From: an uncultured Granulosicoccaceae bacterium
Lineage (GTDB): Bacteria > Pseudomonadota > Gammaproteobacteria > Granulosicoccales > Granulosicoccaceae
Reading direction: 5' to 3'
DNA length: 64,000 nt
NCBI GenBank assembly: GCA_938003855.1
Contig: CALKXD010000044.1
Span: 1-64,000, forward strand
Made by a program: the position numbers and the translations under genes. The notes beneath the pieces are model-generated. The model was given only the letters and a program-made list of their open reading frames with translations. It was not told the DNA's origin and did no database searches. The stretch's first letter is position 1, and each line of letters begins with the position of its first letter. Shown piece after piece: positions 55,798 through 64,000 of the stretch.

Positions 55798-55989
55798 GTA
55801 CTCTGATCGACGTTGTGTGTTGAAGCCAGCAACAAAGCAAGAAACAGGCACAATTGATTTTGCAGCCACCGCAGAGGCGAAAGTAAATTTGCTGAAGTTT
55901 GCGCATGGTAAAAAATTAGTTCTGCAACGCGAACTCTTGGTACAGCCTTTGCGGTGTCGCTGATCCAGAAAAATTACCGGACACAGTGC

Positions 55990-57000
55990 ATGTCAATTAA
56001 TTCCGTTCAAGCGATCGATGCCATGGCGTTGCGGCAGACAACTAAAAGGATTCTGGTGACCGGTGGTGCGGGGTTTCTAGGGTCACACCTGTGCGATAGA
56101 TTGCTGGCGCAAGGTCACGAAGTTATCTGCGTTGACAATTTTTACTCCAGTACCAAGCAGAATATTATGCATCTGCTTGATAACCCCTCGTTTGAGTTGA
56201 TTCGCCACGATGTGACTTTTCCGTTGTACCTGGAAGTCAACGAGATCTACAACCTTGCCTGTCCAGCGTCCCCGGTGCATTACCAGCACGATCCGGTGCA
56301 GACGACCAAAACCAGCGTTCATGGCGCGATCAACATGTTAGGTCTGGCCAAACGTACTGGTGCGAAGATTCTGCAAGCGTCTACCAGTGAAGTATACGGT
56401 GATCCAGTGGTGCATCCGCAGGTTGAAAGCTATTGGGGTAATGTGAATCCGATCGGCCCGCGGTCCTGTTACGATGAAGGGAAGCGCTGCGCAGAAACCC
56501 TTTTCTTTGACTACAATCGACAGCACGGCGTGCAAACCAAGGTGGTCCGCATCTTTAACACCTACGGGCCTCGTATGCATCCGAATGATGGTCGCGTGGT
56601 GTCAAATTTTATCGTCCAGGCCCTGCTGGGTGAGGCGATAACTTTGTTCGGCGACGGTACGCAAACACGCAGCTTCTGCTACGTAGATGATCTTGTCGAG
56701 GCAATTATCCGCACCATGAATACAGATGACGACTTCATAGGACCGGTAAATATCGGCAATCCCTCTGAATTCACCATGGTCGAGCTCGCAGAGATGATTC
56801 AATCCAAAGTGAATTCCTCATCAGAGCTTGTTTATCGTCCATTGCCTGTCAATGACCCGACACAGCGCAAGCCGGACATCTCGCTGGCGAGAGAGAAACT
56901 TCAGTGGGAGCCTGTTGTTGACCTGAACGCCGGGCTGACCAGAACCATAGAGTACTTTCGCAAGCGCATCTCGCCTGAGCGCCTGAAGCAAGCTGCCTGA
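55990..57000 (+). CDS. UDP-glucuronate decarboxylase (UDP-xylose synthase)
   Basis: 336 residues from ATG 55990; alternatives at 55954 (GTG) and 56023 (ATG). Extended short-chain dehydrogenase: GGAGFLGSH nucleotide motif, [19 protein letters not shown], catalytic YDEGK and [10 protein letters not shown], all diagnostic of the UXS/ArnA_DH branch. Makes UDP-xylose from UDP-glucuronate for polysaccharide building. First gene of the surface-glycan operon. Confidence 0.9.
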   Translation: MSINSVQAIDAMALRQTTKRILVTGGAGFLGSHLCDRLLAQGHEVICVDNFYSSTKQNIMHLLDNPSFELIRHDVTFPLYLEVNEIYNLACPASPVHYQHDPVQTTKTSVHGAINMLGLAKRTGAKILQASTSEVYGDPVVHPQVESYWGNVNPIGPRSCYDEGKRCAETLFFDYNRQHGVQTKVVRIFNTYGPRMHPNDGRVVSNFIVQALLGEAITLFGDGTQTRSFCYVDDLVEAIIRTMNTDDDFIGPVNIGNPSEFTMVELAEMIQSKVNSSSELVYRPLPVNDPTQRKPDISLAREKLQWEPVVDLNAGLTRTIEYFRKRISPERLKQAA

Positions 57001-57065
57001 CCCGCTGTGCCGGATTGCACAATTAGAGTTGTTCCGGTAACACGAACAGGTCAGATTCTGCGTTA

Positions 57066-59888
57066 ATGATGGAATTGAAAGATACAGCTGTGATGGCCAG
57101 GCCAGTGGCCACAAGCACGGCGGTTGCGATTGATAGCGCCATTAGCACTATCAAGAACTCCGGTTTGTTCGATGCTGAGTGGTATAACGACAGCTACCAC
57201 TGGATCGCCGGTCAGGGCGTGGATCTGGTTGAGCACTACTGTACACACGGGGAGCGAAACAGCCGTCAGCCTAACCAGTATTTCGACCCGAAATGGTATC
57301 GTGCCCGGTATCTCGCGGACGACTATGTCGGACTGGCGCTGGTCCACTACATTGAGCACGGCCGTTTTCAGGCGTATCTGCCTGGTCCGGATTTTGACGC
57401 TGAGCTCTACTGCCAGTGTTTTACTGTTAATGCACCAGTGCTTGAAGATGCATTGGCGCACTGGGTGTCTTCTGATCGGCAGGTGATTCCGCCGATCAAT
57501 GAGGCGGTTCGGTTGGCAACCGGGATCGAATCCAGCGGACTGTTTCTTGAGCAATGGTACCGTGAAACTTATGCCGATGTAGATGCCTCGATGTACAGCC
57601 CGATAGAACATTACGTAAATATCGGCTTTGCGCAGCACAGAAAACCTAACCCTTACTTTGACTCAGCCTGGTATCTGAGGGCAAATCCCCATGTCGAAAA
57701 GTCAGGGGATCACCCGTTAATGCACTATGCGATGCATGGCTGGCGTAATGGCAAGTCGCCGTCACTTCGATTTACCGGGATTGTTGCAGACAGCGATAAC
57801 AATAATCGGGAACCACTCAATGATTATTTGCGTGTGGTGCTATCTGACAGCAATGACCCGGCGGATTGCTCGCAATTGCCCGGTTCGCGTTTTTCAATAG
57901 GCGATTACAAGGTTGCGGTCACCGATTTATCCGCCGGTCACAGTCGGTCGGACCGAACTGTGCGCCGCTACCTGTCTGAGCCCGGATTCAGGCTACTGAA
58001 CTATCTATCGAAACGTCAGGGTTGTGATAAACAAGCCGTGGACAATTTCAGTGTGCGTCTTACCGCACTGCTGCGCGAAGAATGCTTGCAATGGTTATTG
58101 CCACTGGGTCGGCTTGAGACATTCGCATCGCTTTACTTCCCTCCGGTGGGGACGGAGGACTCTGTACTCGACCACTTTTTGCAGTTTTTAGAGACCTTTG
58201 CGAGCTTAGATCATGTCTCGTCACCATTTTTTGACGCAGCGTTCTATCGTGAGCAAACCGGCACTGAAGCGCCTGACAGCGTCTGTCTGCGAAAATGGAT
58301 TGAAGGTTCTGATTCCACCGATGTTGTGCCGACCGCTATTTTCCAGCCGGCGATCTACGCCGCTGCTGCGCGCCTGAATCACACTGACCCGGTAGAACTG
58401 TACCGTCATTTTCTAGCGGAAGGATTGTTTGCCGAACGAAACTTCCATGAAGATATCAACGTTGCCTATATCCGCAAGCAATTGGATACTGATCAGCCGG
58501 GCTGTTTTGCAGAATATCTGCTGACCTGCGGTGTTCCCTTTGATCCAAAACATACCGCGCTTTACGCTGGCCGCACTAACGAAAGCAGCTATAGTGTGCT
58601 GCGGGAGTTTCTGGACTATAAGCGTCAGAGAAACCTTCGGGGTCGGATTTCCGGGGGGGCGCTTCACGATCAAATTGTTGCCGCCTCGCTTCACGACTCG
58701 AAAATACTGCGCCGAGGGCTGGACATCCCGTTTTCGTGTCCGCCATTTAATATGGTCGTGGCCCCTGTTGTAAAGAATATCCGGCTGTCGGTAGCAAAGC
58801 AGAAGTATGACAGTGTGTTGCTGATACCACATTGCCGGATGAGCGGTGCAACTAAAATTGCGGGCTATTTTTCCACCGCGATGGCTGAGCTCGGGGTTGA
58901 TGATAATATTCTTCTGGTACTGACAGACCTCAGCATCAACGAGCACCCGGAATGGTTTTCCGACGCCATTGATACCCTGGACTTTGCCAGTCTATGTACC
59001 GATATCACCGGTGAAAACCGCGAGTTGGCGTTGCTTGATCTGATCATTGGTGTGCAGGCCCGACGTGTGATTAATTTTAACAGCCGGCTGGGTTGGCAGG
59101 TCTATGAAAAGTACGGCGCGAGGCTCGCCACACAGACTGACCTGCACTCGTATATGTATTGTTATGATCTAAATGAGCATAACGTCAAAGTTGGCTACCC
59201 GAGTGAATTTTTTGTCAGCACATTCTCTCATTTGAAATCGGTATTTCTGGACAGCGACTATCTGCGCTGTGAACTCACCGAGAAAAATCGCCTGATGGCG
59301 GAAGATCGAAAACGATTGGTAACTCTATATACGCCGGTTCAGGCTAAGCCGCAGACCCTGCGTGCAGAAACCACAATGAGCGGGACCGCAACTGTGTTCT
59401 GGGCGGGGCGTCTTGATCGACAAAAGAACTTTGATCTGGTAGTTCGCATAGCCAGGGAAATGTCCGATGTCGACTTCCAGTGCTGGGGTGAAACCGTACT
59501 CGGTGACTTCACACTCGAAGAACTGCCGGATAATGTATCGATCAATAAGCCCTATCAGCATATTGATGAGCTCGACTTTAACCAGTGTGATCTTTGGCTG
59601 TATACCGCCCTGTGGGATGGAATACCGAATATGATACTGGAGGTAGGAGCGCGTAAAGTGCCATTGGTCACTTCGGTCGTGTGGGGTATCGGTGATGTTG
59701 TCGACGAAGAAAGCGGCTGGACCGTAACGGATATCGACAACGAAGCGCACTATGTGCAGAACATTCGCTCAGCGCTGGCAGACCGGACAGCGGCCGCTGA
59801 AAAAGCCGAGTGTTTATTTAAGAAAATTAACGCTCGACACAATATGCATTATTACAGTCAGTCGGTTGGTAAAGCGCTCTATGAGTAA
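57066..59888 (+). CDS. Large GT-B glycosyltransferase with WY/HY repeats
   Basis: 940 residues. The N-terminal third has four FDxxWY...HY...G(R/K) repeats (FDAEWYNDSYHW, FDPKWYRARYLA, FLEQWYRETYAD, FDSAWYLRANPH) known from surface-polysaccharide glycosyltransferases. The C-terminal domain (about 750-930) is family-4-like: FWAGRLDRQKNFDLVVRIA, LYTALWDGIPNMILEVGARK, the donor-binding E-x7-E region. Soluble; acts on a lipid- or chain-linked acceptor in the cytoplasm. Its last 8 bases overlap the next gene. Confidence 0.82.
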   Translation: MMELKDTAVMARPVATSTAVAIDSAISTIKNSGLFDAEWYNDSYHWIAGQGVDLVEHYCTHGERNSRQPNQYFDPKWYRARYLADDYVGLALVHYIEHGRFQAYLPGPDFDAELYCQCFTVNAPVLEDALAHWVSSDRQVIPPINEAVRLATGIESSGLFLEQWYRETYADVDASMYSPIEHYVNIGFAQHRKPNPYFDSAWYLRANPHVEKSGDHPLMHYAMHGWRNGKSPSLRFTGIVADSDNNNREPLNDYLRVVLSDSNDPADCSQLPGSRFSIGDYKVAVTDLSAGHSRSDRTVRRYLSEPGFRLLNYLSKRQGCDKQAVDNFSVRLTALLREECLQWLLPLGRLETFASLYFPPVGTEDSVLDHFLQFLETFASLDHVSSPFFDAAFYREQTGTEAPDSVCLRKWIEGSDSTDVVPTAIFQPAIYAAAARLNHTDPVELYRHFLAEGLFAERNFHEDINVAYIRKQLDTDQPGCFAEYLLTCGVPFDPKHTALYAGRTNESSYSVLREFLDYKRQRNLRGRISGGALHDQIVAASLHDSKILRRGLDIPFSCPPFNMVVAPVVKNIRLSVAKQKYDSVLLIPHCRMSGATKIAGYFSTAMAELGVDDNILLVLTDLSINEHPEWFSDAIDTLDFASLCTDITGENRELALLDLIIGVQARRVINFNSRLGWQVYEKYGARLATQTDLHSYMYCYDLNEHNVKVGYPSEFFVSTFSHLKSVFLDSDYLRCELTEKNRLMAEDRKRLVTLYTPVQAKPQTLRAETTMSGTATVFWAGRLDRQKNFDLVVRIAREMSDVDFQCWGETVLGDFTLEELPDNVSINKPYQHIDELDFNQCDLWLYTALWDGIPNMILEVGARKVPLVTSVVWGIGDVVDEESGWTVTDIDNEAHYVQNIRSALADRTAAAEKAECLFKKINARHNMHYYSQSVGKALYE

Positions 59889-60624
59889 ACTGTCCGGAAA
59901 TTCTATTGATTTAAGCATTGTTGTAACATTTCACAATGAGGAGTATCTGGTTGGTGCCACCATCGGCAGCCTGCTTGATGCATTGAAGCAAACCGAGCAA
60001 CGAGGGATTCAAACCCGTGTCTTCTTCGCGCTGGATCGGGCATCAGAGACAACCGAAAAGCTGGTCAGATCACATGCGGCGGACCTGAACTTTGACGTTC
60101 TTGAGTTTGATCTGGGGGATCAGGGGCTGGTCCGTAATGGCTGTGTCTCTCAGATCAGTGGCGATTACATAGCTTTTCTCGACGGTGATGATCTGTTTGG
60201 TTACGACTGGTTGTGGCGGGGCCTGGAAAAGGCTGTCGCTGCGGAAGGTCCGGTTATCGTGCACCCTGAGATCAACCTCTATTTTGAAGGCCACTACAGC
60301 TTTTTTGTCCATTGCGCATCTGATGACCCCTATTTTGATCGCGATTTCATTCGCGTCAGCAACTACTGGGACGCCATGTGCCTGACCCGACGTGAGATCT
60401 TTGTTGAGTTTCCGTACCGCAAACGCGACGTGAAACTTGGGTTTGCTTATGAGGACTGGGACTGGAACATGCGCACACTTGCTGCAGGTATCAAGCACGA
60501 TATCGCTATGGACACGATACATTTTAAACGCCGGCGCAAGCAGTCACAAAGCAAGATTTCCAGGGATCGCGGGGCTATCTACCATCCCAATGAGCTTTCA
60601 TACTACGAGCAGTATGATTCCTGA
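59881..60624 (+). CDS. Family 2 glycosyltransferase
   Basis: 247 residues from ATG 59881, which overlaps the upstream stop by 8 bases; the frame from 59752 is not used. GT-A fold with LSIVVTFHNEEYL near 11 and the metal motif AFLDGDD near 100. Likely adds a sugar to the same glycan as its neighbours. Confidence 0.88.
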   Translation: MSKLSGNSIDLSIVVTFHNEEYLVGATIGSLLDALKQTEQRGIQTRVFFALDRASETTEKLVRSHAADLNFDVLEFDLGDQGLVRNGCVSQISGDYIAFLDGDDLFGYDWLWRGLEKAVAAEGPVIVHPEINLYFEGHYSFFVHCASDDPYFDRDFIRVSNYWDAMCLTRREIFVEFPYRKRDVKLGFAYEDWDWNMRTLAAGIKHDIAMDTIHFKRRRKQSQSKISRDRGAIYHPNELSYYEQYDS

Positions 60625-60694
60625 TCAACAACGCGCGAAAGTCGCAGCAGATAATAAAGTTCGGCTCGTTTAACTAGAGTCCAGGAGAACAAAA

Positions 60695-61645
60695 ATGAGA
60701 ATATTGATTACTGGCGGCGCAGGTTTTGTCGGAACAAACCTTTGTGTGAAATTGTCGGGTATGGGACACGAACTGGTGTTGTACGATAATCTGACTAGCA
60801 CCGCAGGCGAAGTGTTTCCCGTCAGTGCTGCGCACCGGGTTGTGCAGGCTGATATTCGCGATGAAGAGCAACTCTGTGCAGAAATGGCAAAGGTTGATGC
60901 GGTGATTCATCTGGCTGCTGCCGGATCAGTCGTCGATTCAGTTGCAGACCCGGTCGATAATTTTCAGAATAATGTCATTGGTACGTTTACGGTATTGAAC
61001 GCTGCGCGCAAGAGTCAGGTCGGTAAACTGGTGTTTGCATCGACCGGTGGTGCGATCATCGGTGATGTGACCCCCCCGGTTAATGAGCAGACCTACCCGG
61101 CGCCAATATCCCCCTATGGCGCCAGCAAGCTTTGTTGCGAATCCTATTGCAGGGCTTTTTCGAAGTCCTATGGTATGAATATCGTCTCGCTGCGCTTTGC
61201 CAATGTCATTGGGCCTTATAGCCTGCATAAAAAAGGTGTCCTCACCAATTTTATAAAAAGCGCTATTGATGGCACTTCGGTGACAATCTTCGGGGATGGC
61301 AGTGCCACCCGTGATTATCTGTTTGTCGAAGATCTCTGTGAAGGTATTGCGCTGGGACTTGCTCATCAAGCCCCGGGTTTTGACTATTTTCATCTGGCCA
61401 GTGGCCGTGAAACCAGTATCAATGAATTACTGGCACTGGTGAACCAATGCAGTGGACAGGCGCCGTTGCAGGTAGAGTATTCACCGAAGCGGGTCGGCGA
61501 GGTCGAGCGAAACTTTGCACACTATCAAAAGGCCGCAGACACGCTGGGCTTTGGTCCAAGGCATAGTATGGTAGAGGCTGTCAGCAAAACCTATCAATGG
61601 TACGCACAGAACTATATCGGAGCAAAAAGCACGGCGGCCGCCTGA
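60695..61645 (+). CDS. NAD-dependent nucleotide-sugar epimerase
   Basis: 316 residues. AGGAG site 8 bases upstream. Extended SDR: GGAGFVGTN, HLAAAGSVVDS, ASTGGAIIGD, catalytic Tyr in SPYGASKLC and RFANVIGPYS. UDP-glucose/GlcNAc 4-epimerase-like or dehydratase; the exact sugar cannot be assigned. Last gene of the glycan operon. Confidence 0.88.
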   Translation: MRILITGGAGFVGTNLCVKLSGMGHELVLYDNLTSTAGEVFPVSAAHRVVQADIRDEEQLCAEMAKVDAVIHLAAAGSVVDSVADPVDNFQNNVIGTFTVLNAARKSQVGKLVFASTGGAIIGDVTPPVNEQTYPAPISPYGASKLCCESYCRAFSKSYGMNIVSLRFANVIGPYSLHKKGVLTNFIKSAIDGTSVTIFGDGSATRDYLFVEDLCEGIALGLAHQAPGFDYFHLASGRETSINELLALVNQCSGQAPLQVEYSPKRVGEVERNFAHYQKAADTLGFGPRHSMVEAVSKTYQWYAQNYIGAKSTAAA

Positions 61646-61672
61646 GGCTAAGCTGCTTTTAATGGTTTAAAC

Positions 61673-61700
61673 AAAGCCCGCACCTGATGCGGGCTTTTTT
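61673..61700 (+). terminator. Intrinsic terminator of the glycan operon
   Basis: AAGCCCGCA and TGCGGGCTT pair around CCTGA, followed by a T-run: a textbook Rho-independent terminator 28 bases after the epimerase stop. Confidence 0.92.
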
Positions 61701-62024
61701 GTGTTACGTCAGATCAGATCTCTGCCGGTACCTGTTAGTCACCAGCCGGTGCTTGTCTTTGCAAATACAGGCCTTATATACCGTTCATACCCGGTTGATT
61801 TTTTTTGGTTAATCATGACCAAAATCAACTCGCGTCACCGCTAAACCCTCGAATCCCAAGGCGGCCGCCCGTTAGTGATGGCCGAGGCAGTTGCGCCGAC
61901 ACAAGCGCCGCACCGTTAAAAGCGTGATCGGCGTGTCGTCGGGCATAACTTTGCTATCCTTAACCTTGTAGATTTTTGTGGACGCCAACCCCGCCATTGC
62001 GTTGGCAGCATAGATAGAACACAG
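61701..62024. other. Intergenic region before the RND operon
   Basis: 324 bases without a gene. It should contain the promoter of the efflux operon; no clear boxes or operator are evident. Confidence 0.5.
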
Positions 62025-63155
62025 ATGATCAAGCGTTTATTACTAACTGTAGTGGGGCTGTGTCTGCTTATCGGAATTCTCGGTGGTGTTAAGGCGTTTC
62101 AAATCGGTGCGCTGATAGCGGCGGGCAAAGAGATGCGGCCACCGCCTGTGACGGTGGCCTCTGCTGTCGTCGAATCCGCCGAATGGACCAACTCGCTTAG
62201 CGCCATCGGTACGCTGGAAGCGGGGCAGGGGGTGATGATTACCGCCGAGAGCTCTGGTCGGGTTGCGGAGCTAATGTTCAAAGGCGGCGAGAACGTTGTC
62301 GAGGGCGATGTTCTGTTGCAGCAGGATTCCTCATCCGAACTAAGCCAGTTGAGCCAGGCGGAATCTGCCCTGAGTCTGGCGAAAAGTAATTACCAGCGTG
62401 TATCGCGACTGTACAACAATAAGGTGTTATCGCGTGCCGAGTTTGATGCCGCAAAGTCACAGCAGAGCAGCGCTCAGGCGCAACTGGATGGTATTCAGAT
62501 TGCGATCGATCGAAAGCAAATTGTAGCGCCGTTCAGCGGACGACTCGGACTCAGTCTGGTTGATGTCGGTCAGGATATATCCGCGGGTGTTGCTATTGTT
62601 TCATTGCAGGCGGTCGATCCGATGCTGGTCAATTTTTCGTTACCTCAACAGGCACTGGCCAGAGTCTCCAGTGGCTATTCTGTTCGTGTTTCAACAGATG
62701 CTACTCCGGGCAAACTGTTCAAGGGCCGGATCAACGCTATTGATACGCAAATAGACAGTACCACTCGCAGTGTCCTGATGCAGGCGACGCTTGATTCACC
62801 CGGTGAAGCGGCAAGCCAGTCGGGTTTGTTGCCCGGCATGTATGCCACTGTTGAGGTAATGCTGCCAGAACAAAACCCGGTGTTGACGATACCGGCTACA
62901 GCGGTCAGTTTTGCCACCTATGGCGATTCAGTGTTTGTGCTTGATGAAGGCGACAATGGTGATCTGGTCGCGCGTCAGCAGTTTGTGCAACTTGGTGAGC
63001 GACGTGGCGATTTTGTCGCCGTTGGCAAAGGCCTTGAGGTGGGGCAGCGCGTGGTCAGTGAAGGGGGCTTCAAGCTTCGCAATGGCGCGGCGGTTATGTT
63101 GAACGAGAAGGGCAAGATCGACCCCTCGCTGACTCCCAAGCCTGACAATACCTAA
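62025..63155 (+). CDS. RND efflux periplasmic adaptor (membrane fusion protein)
   Basis: 376 residues. N-terminal membrane anchor/signal (about 4-27), then lipoyl (IGTLEAGQGVMITAESSGRV), alpha-hairpin (LSQAESALSLAKSNYQRVS), beta-barrel and membrane-proximal domains in the order of AcrA/MexE-type adaptors. Works with the RND pump encoded 24 bases downstream; the outer-membrane factor is outside the window. Confidence 0.93.
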   Translation: MIKRLLLTVVGLCLLIGILGGVKAFQIGALIAAGKEMRPPPVTVASAVVESAEWTNSLSAIGTLEAGQGVMITAESSGRVAELMFKGGENVVEGDVLLQQDSSSELSQLSQAESALSLAKSNYQRVSRLYNNKVLSRAEFDAAKSQQSSAQAQLDGIQIAIDRKQIVAPFSGRLGLSLVDVGQDISAGVAIVSLQAVDPMLVNFSLPQQALARVSSGYSVRVSTDATPGKLFKGRINAIDTQIDSTTRSVLMQATLDSPGEAASQSGLLPGMYATVEVMLPEQNPVLTIPATAVSFATYGDSVFVLDEGDNGDLVARQQFVQLGERRGDFVAVGKGLEVGQRVVSEGGFKLRNGAAVMLNEKGKIDPSLTPKPDNT

Positions 63156-63179
63156 GGCCAGCTGGCGGACAACCTGACA

Positions 63180-64000
63180 ATGAAATTTACCGATATCTTT
63201 GTTCGTAGACCGGTACTGGCCATAGTGGTGAGCCTGCTGATCCTCATTGCCGGTATACAGGCAATCAGTGGTCTGACGATTCGTCAATACCCGCGCAGCG
63301 ATAATGCCGAGGTAACCATAAATACCGCCTATATCGGCGCAAGTGCTGATCTGGTGCGGGGGTTTATCACCACACCACTAGAGCGTGCTGTCGGCGGTGT
63401 CGACGGGGTAGATTACGTGCAGTCCTCCAGTGCACAAGGCCTATCGACGATCAAGCTGCGACTGGAGCTGAACTACGATCCAATCAAAGCGCTCTCTGAA
63501 ATAAACTCCAAGGTTACTCAGGTGCGTGGCGATTTACCGCCGGAAGCGGAGGTACCGGTAATCTCGGTCGAGTCCGCTGACAGTGCATTTGCGTCTGCCT
63601 ACCTGAGTTTCACCTCAGACATTCTCGAGCCCAATCAGGTGACTGATTTTCTGGTGCGTGTGGTGCAGCCTCGACTAGGAGCGCTCGACGGTGTGCAGCG
63701 TGCCGAGGTTCTGGGGGCACGCACGTTTGCGATGCGGGTCTGGCTCGATTCAACACGGCTTGCCGCGCACAATATATCGCCGGTGCAAGTACGGCAGGCA
63801 CTGGTGGCGAACAATTATCTATCAGCGCTGGGCCAGACCCAGGGGTCGTTGCTGCAGATAAATTTATCGGCCAACACCGATCTGAACTCGGTAGAAGAAT
63901 TCGAGCAGTTAGCCGTCTACTCACAAAATGGTGCAATCGTGCGACTGAAAGATGTTGCCACGGTTGAACTAGGCTCGGAAAACTACGATACCGTCGTTCG
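63180..64000 (+). CDS. RND efflux pump inner-membrane transporter (3' end outside window)
   Basis: ATG at 63180, open to the window edge (about 273 codons). MKFTDIFVRRPVLAIVVSLL starts the first membrane helix; the following IRQYPRSDNAEVTI, ITTPLERAV and the periplasmic porter region fit the MexF/MdtC-type AcrB family. Drug or metabolite range unknown. Partial only at the right edge. Confidence 0.93.
   Translation, partial: MKFTDIFVRRPVLAIVVSLLILIAGIQAISGLTIRQYPRSDNAEVTINTAYIGASADLVRGFITTPLERAVGGVDGVDYVQSSSAQGLSTIKLRLELNYDPIKALSEINSKVTQVRGDLPPEAEVPVISVESADSAFASAYLSFTSDILEPNQVTDFLVRVVQPRLGALDGVQRAEVLGARTFAMRVWLDSTRLAAHNISPVQVRQALVANNYLSALGQTQGSLLQINLSANTDLNSVEEFEQLAVYSQNGAIVRLKDVATVELGSENYDTVV

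Overview
The window reads as chromosomal DNA of a marine-type, free-living gammaproteobacterium. Pointers are mfd next to a CsiV-family gene, nagZ followed by a methylthioinosine phosphorylase, a PhoP/PhoQ-like pair, RhlE, an RND pump, thrombospondin-3-repeat surface proteins with C-terminal sorting-type tails, and DraG/GlnT-type enzymes. I cannot name the genus. I see no rRNA, tRNA, CRISPR array, insertion sequence, integrase or prophage. Gene density is high and most genes sit in short operons.

Layout. 0-1.9 kb: left-truncated DUF937 protein with long Ala/Gly tandem repeats (minus). 2.5-4.5 kb: membrane GGDEF/EAL protein. 4.55-19.05 kb: a tightly packed minus-strand operon of DUF4159, VWA/GATase-like membrane protein, caspase-fold protein lacking the catalytic Cys, TPR-gluzincin metallopeptidase, MoxR AAA+ ATPase, DUF58, BatA-like VWA protein, DUF4175-like giant protein and a hypoxanthine-DNA glycosylase. 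19.3-22.5 kb: nagZ, methylthioinosine phosphorylase and a convergent thiolase. 22.8-28.7 kb: rhlE, PepSY/response regulator/sensor kinase operon, glycine-zipper protein, rhodanese, CsiV. 28.7-32.1 kb: mfd.

32.5-43 kb: galactose oxidase-like copper enzyme with an RTX tail, ADP-ribosylglycohydrolase, an unknown 162-residue protein, a 1524-residue single-chain biotin-dependent acyl-CoA carboxylase, and a GlnT-type glutamine synthetase. 43.4-55.8 kb: five large exported proteins on the minus strand (Kelch/TSP3, carbohydrate-binding/DUF11, nine-repeat Cys protein, pentahaem lipoprotein, choice-of-anchor/beta-propeller), a cell-surface islet. 56-61.6 kb: a polysaccharide operon (UDP-xylose synthase, two glycosyltransferases, NAD epimerase) closed by a clear intrinsic terminator. 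62-64 kb: RND efflux adaptor and the start of its pump, cut by the window edge.

How parts fit. The MoxR operon puts one AAA+ ATPase, three VWA or VWA-like proteins (DUF58 included), a large coiled-coil membrane protein and two peptidase-fold proteins at the envelope. It is the best candidate here for an undescribed system: the MoxR/DUF58/BatA core is a known context, but the dead caspase and gluzincin additions are unusual. The other standouts are the galactose oxidase/RTX fusion, the carboxylase domain order with its large central insert, and a 33-bp RNA-like inverted repeat upstream of the glutamine synthetase gene.
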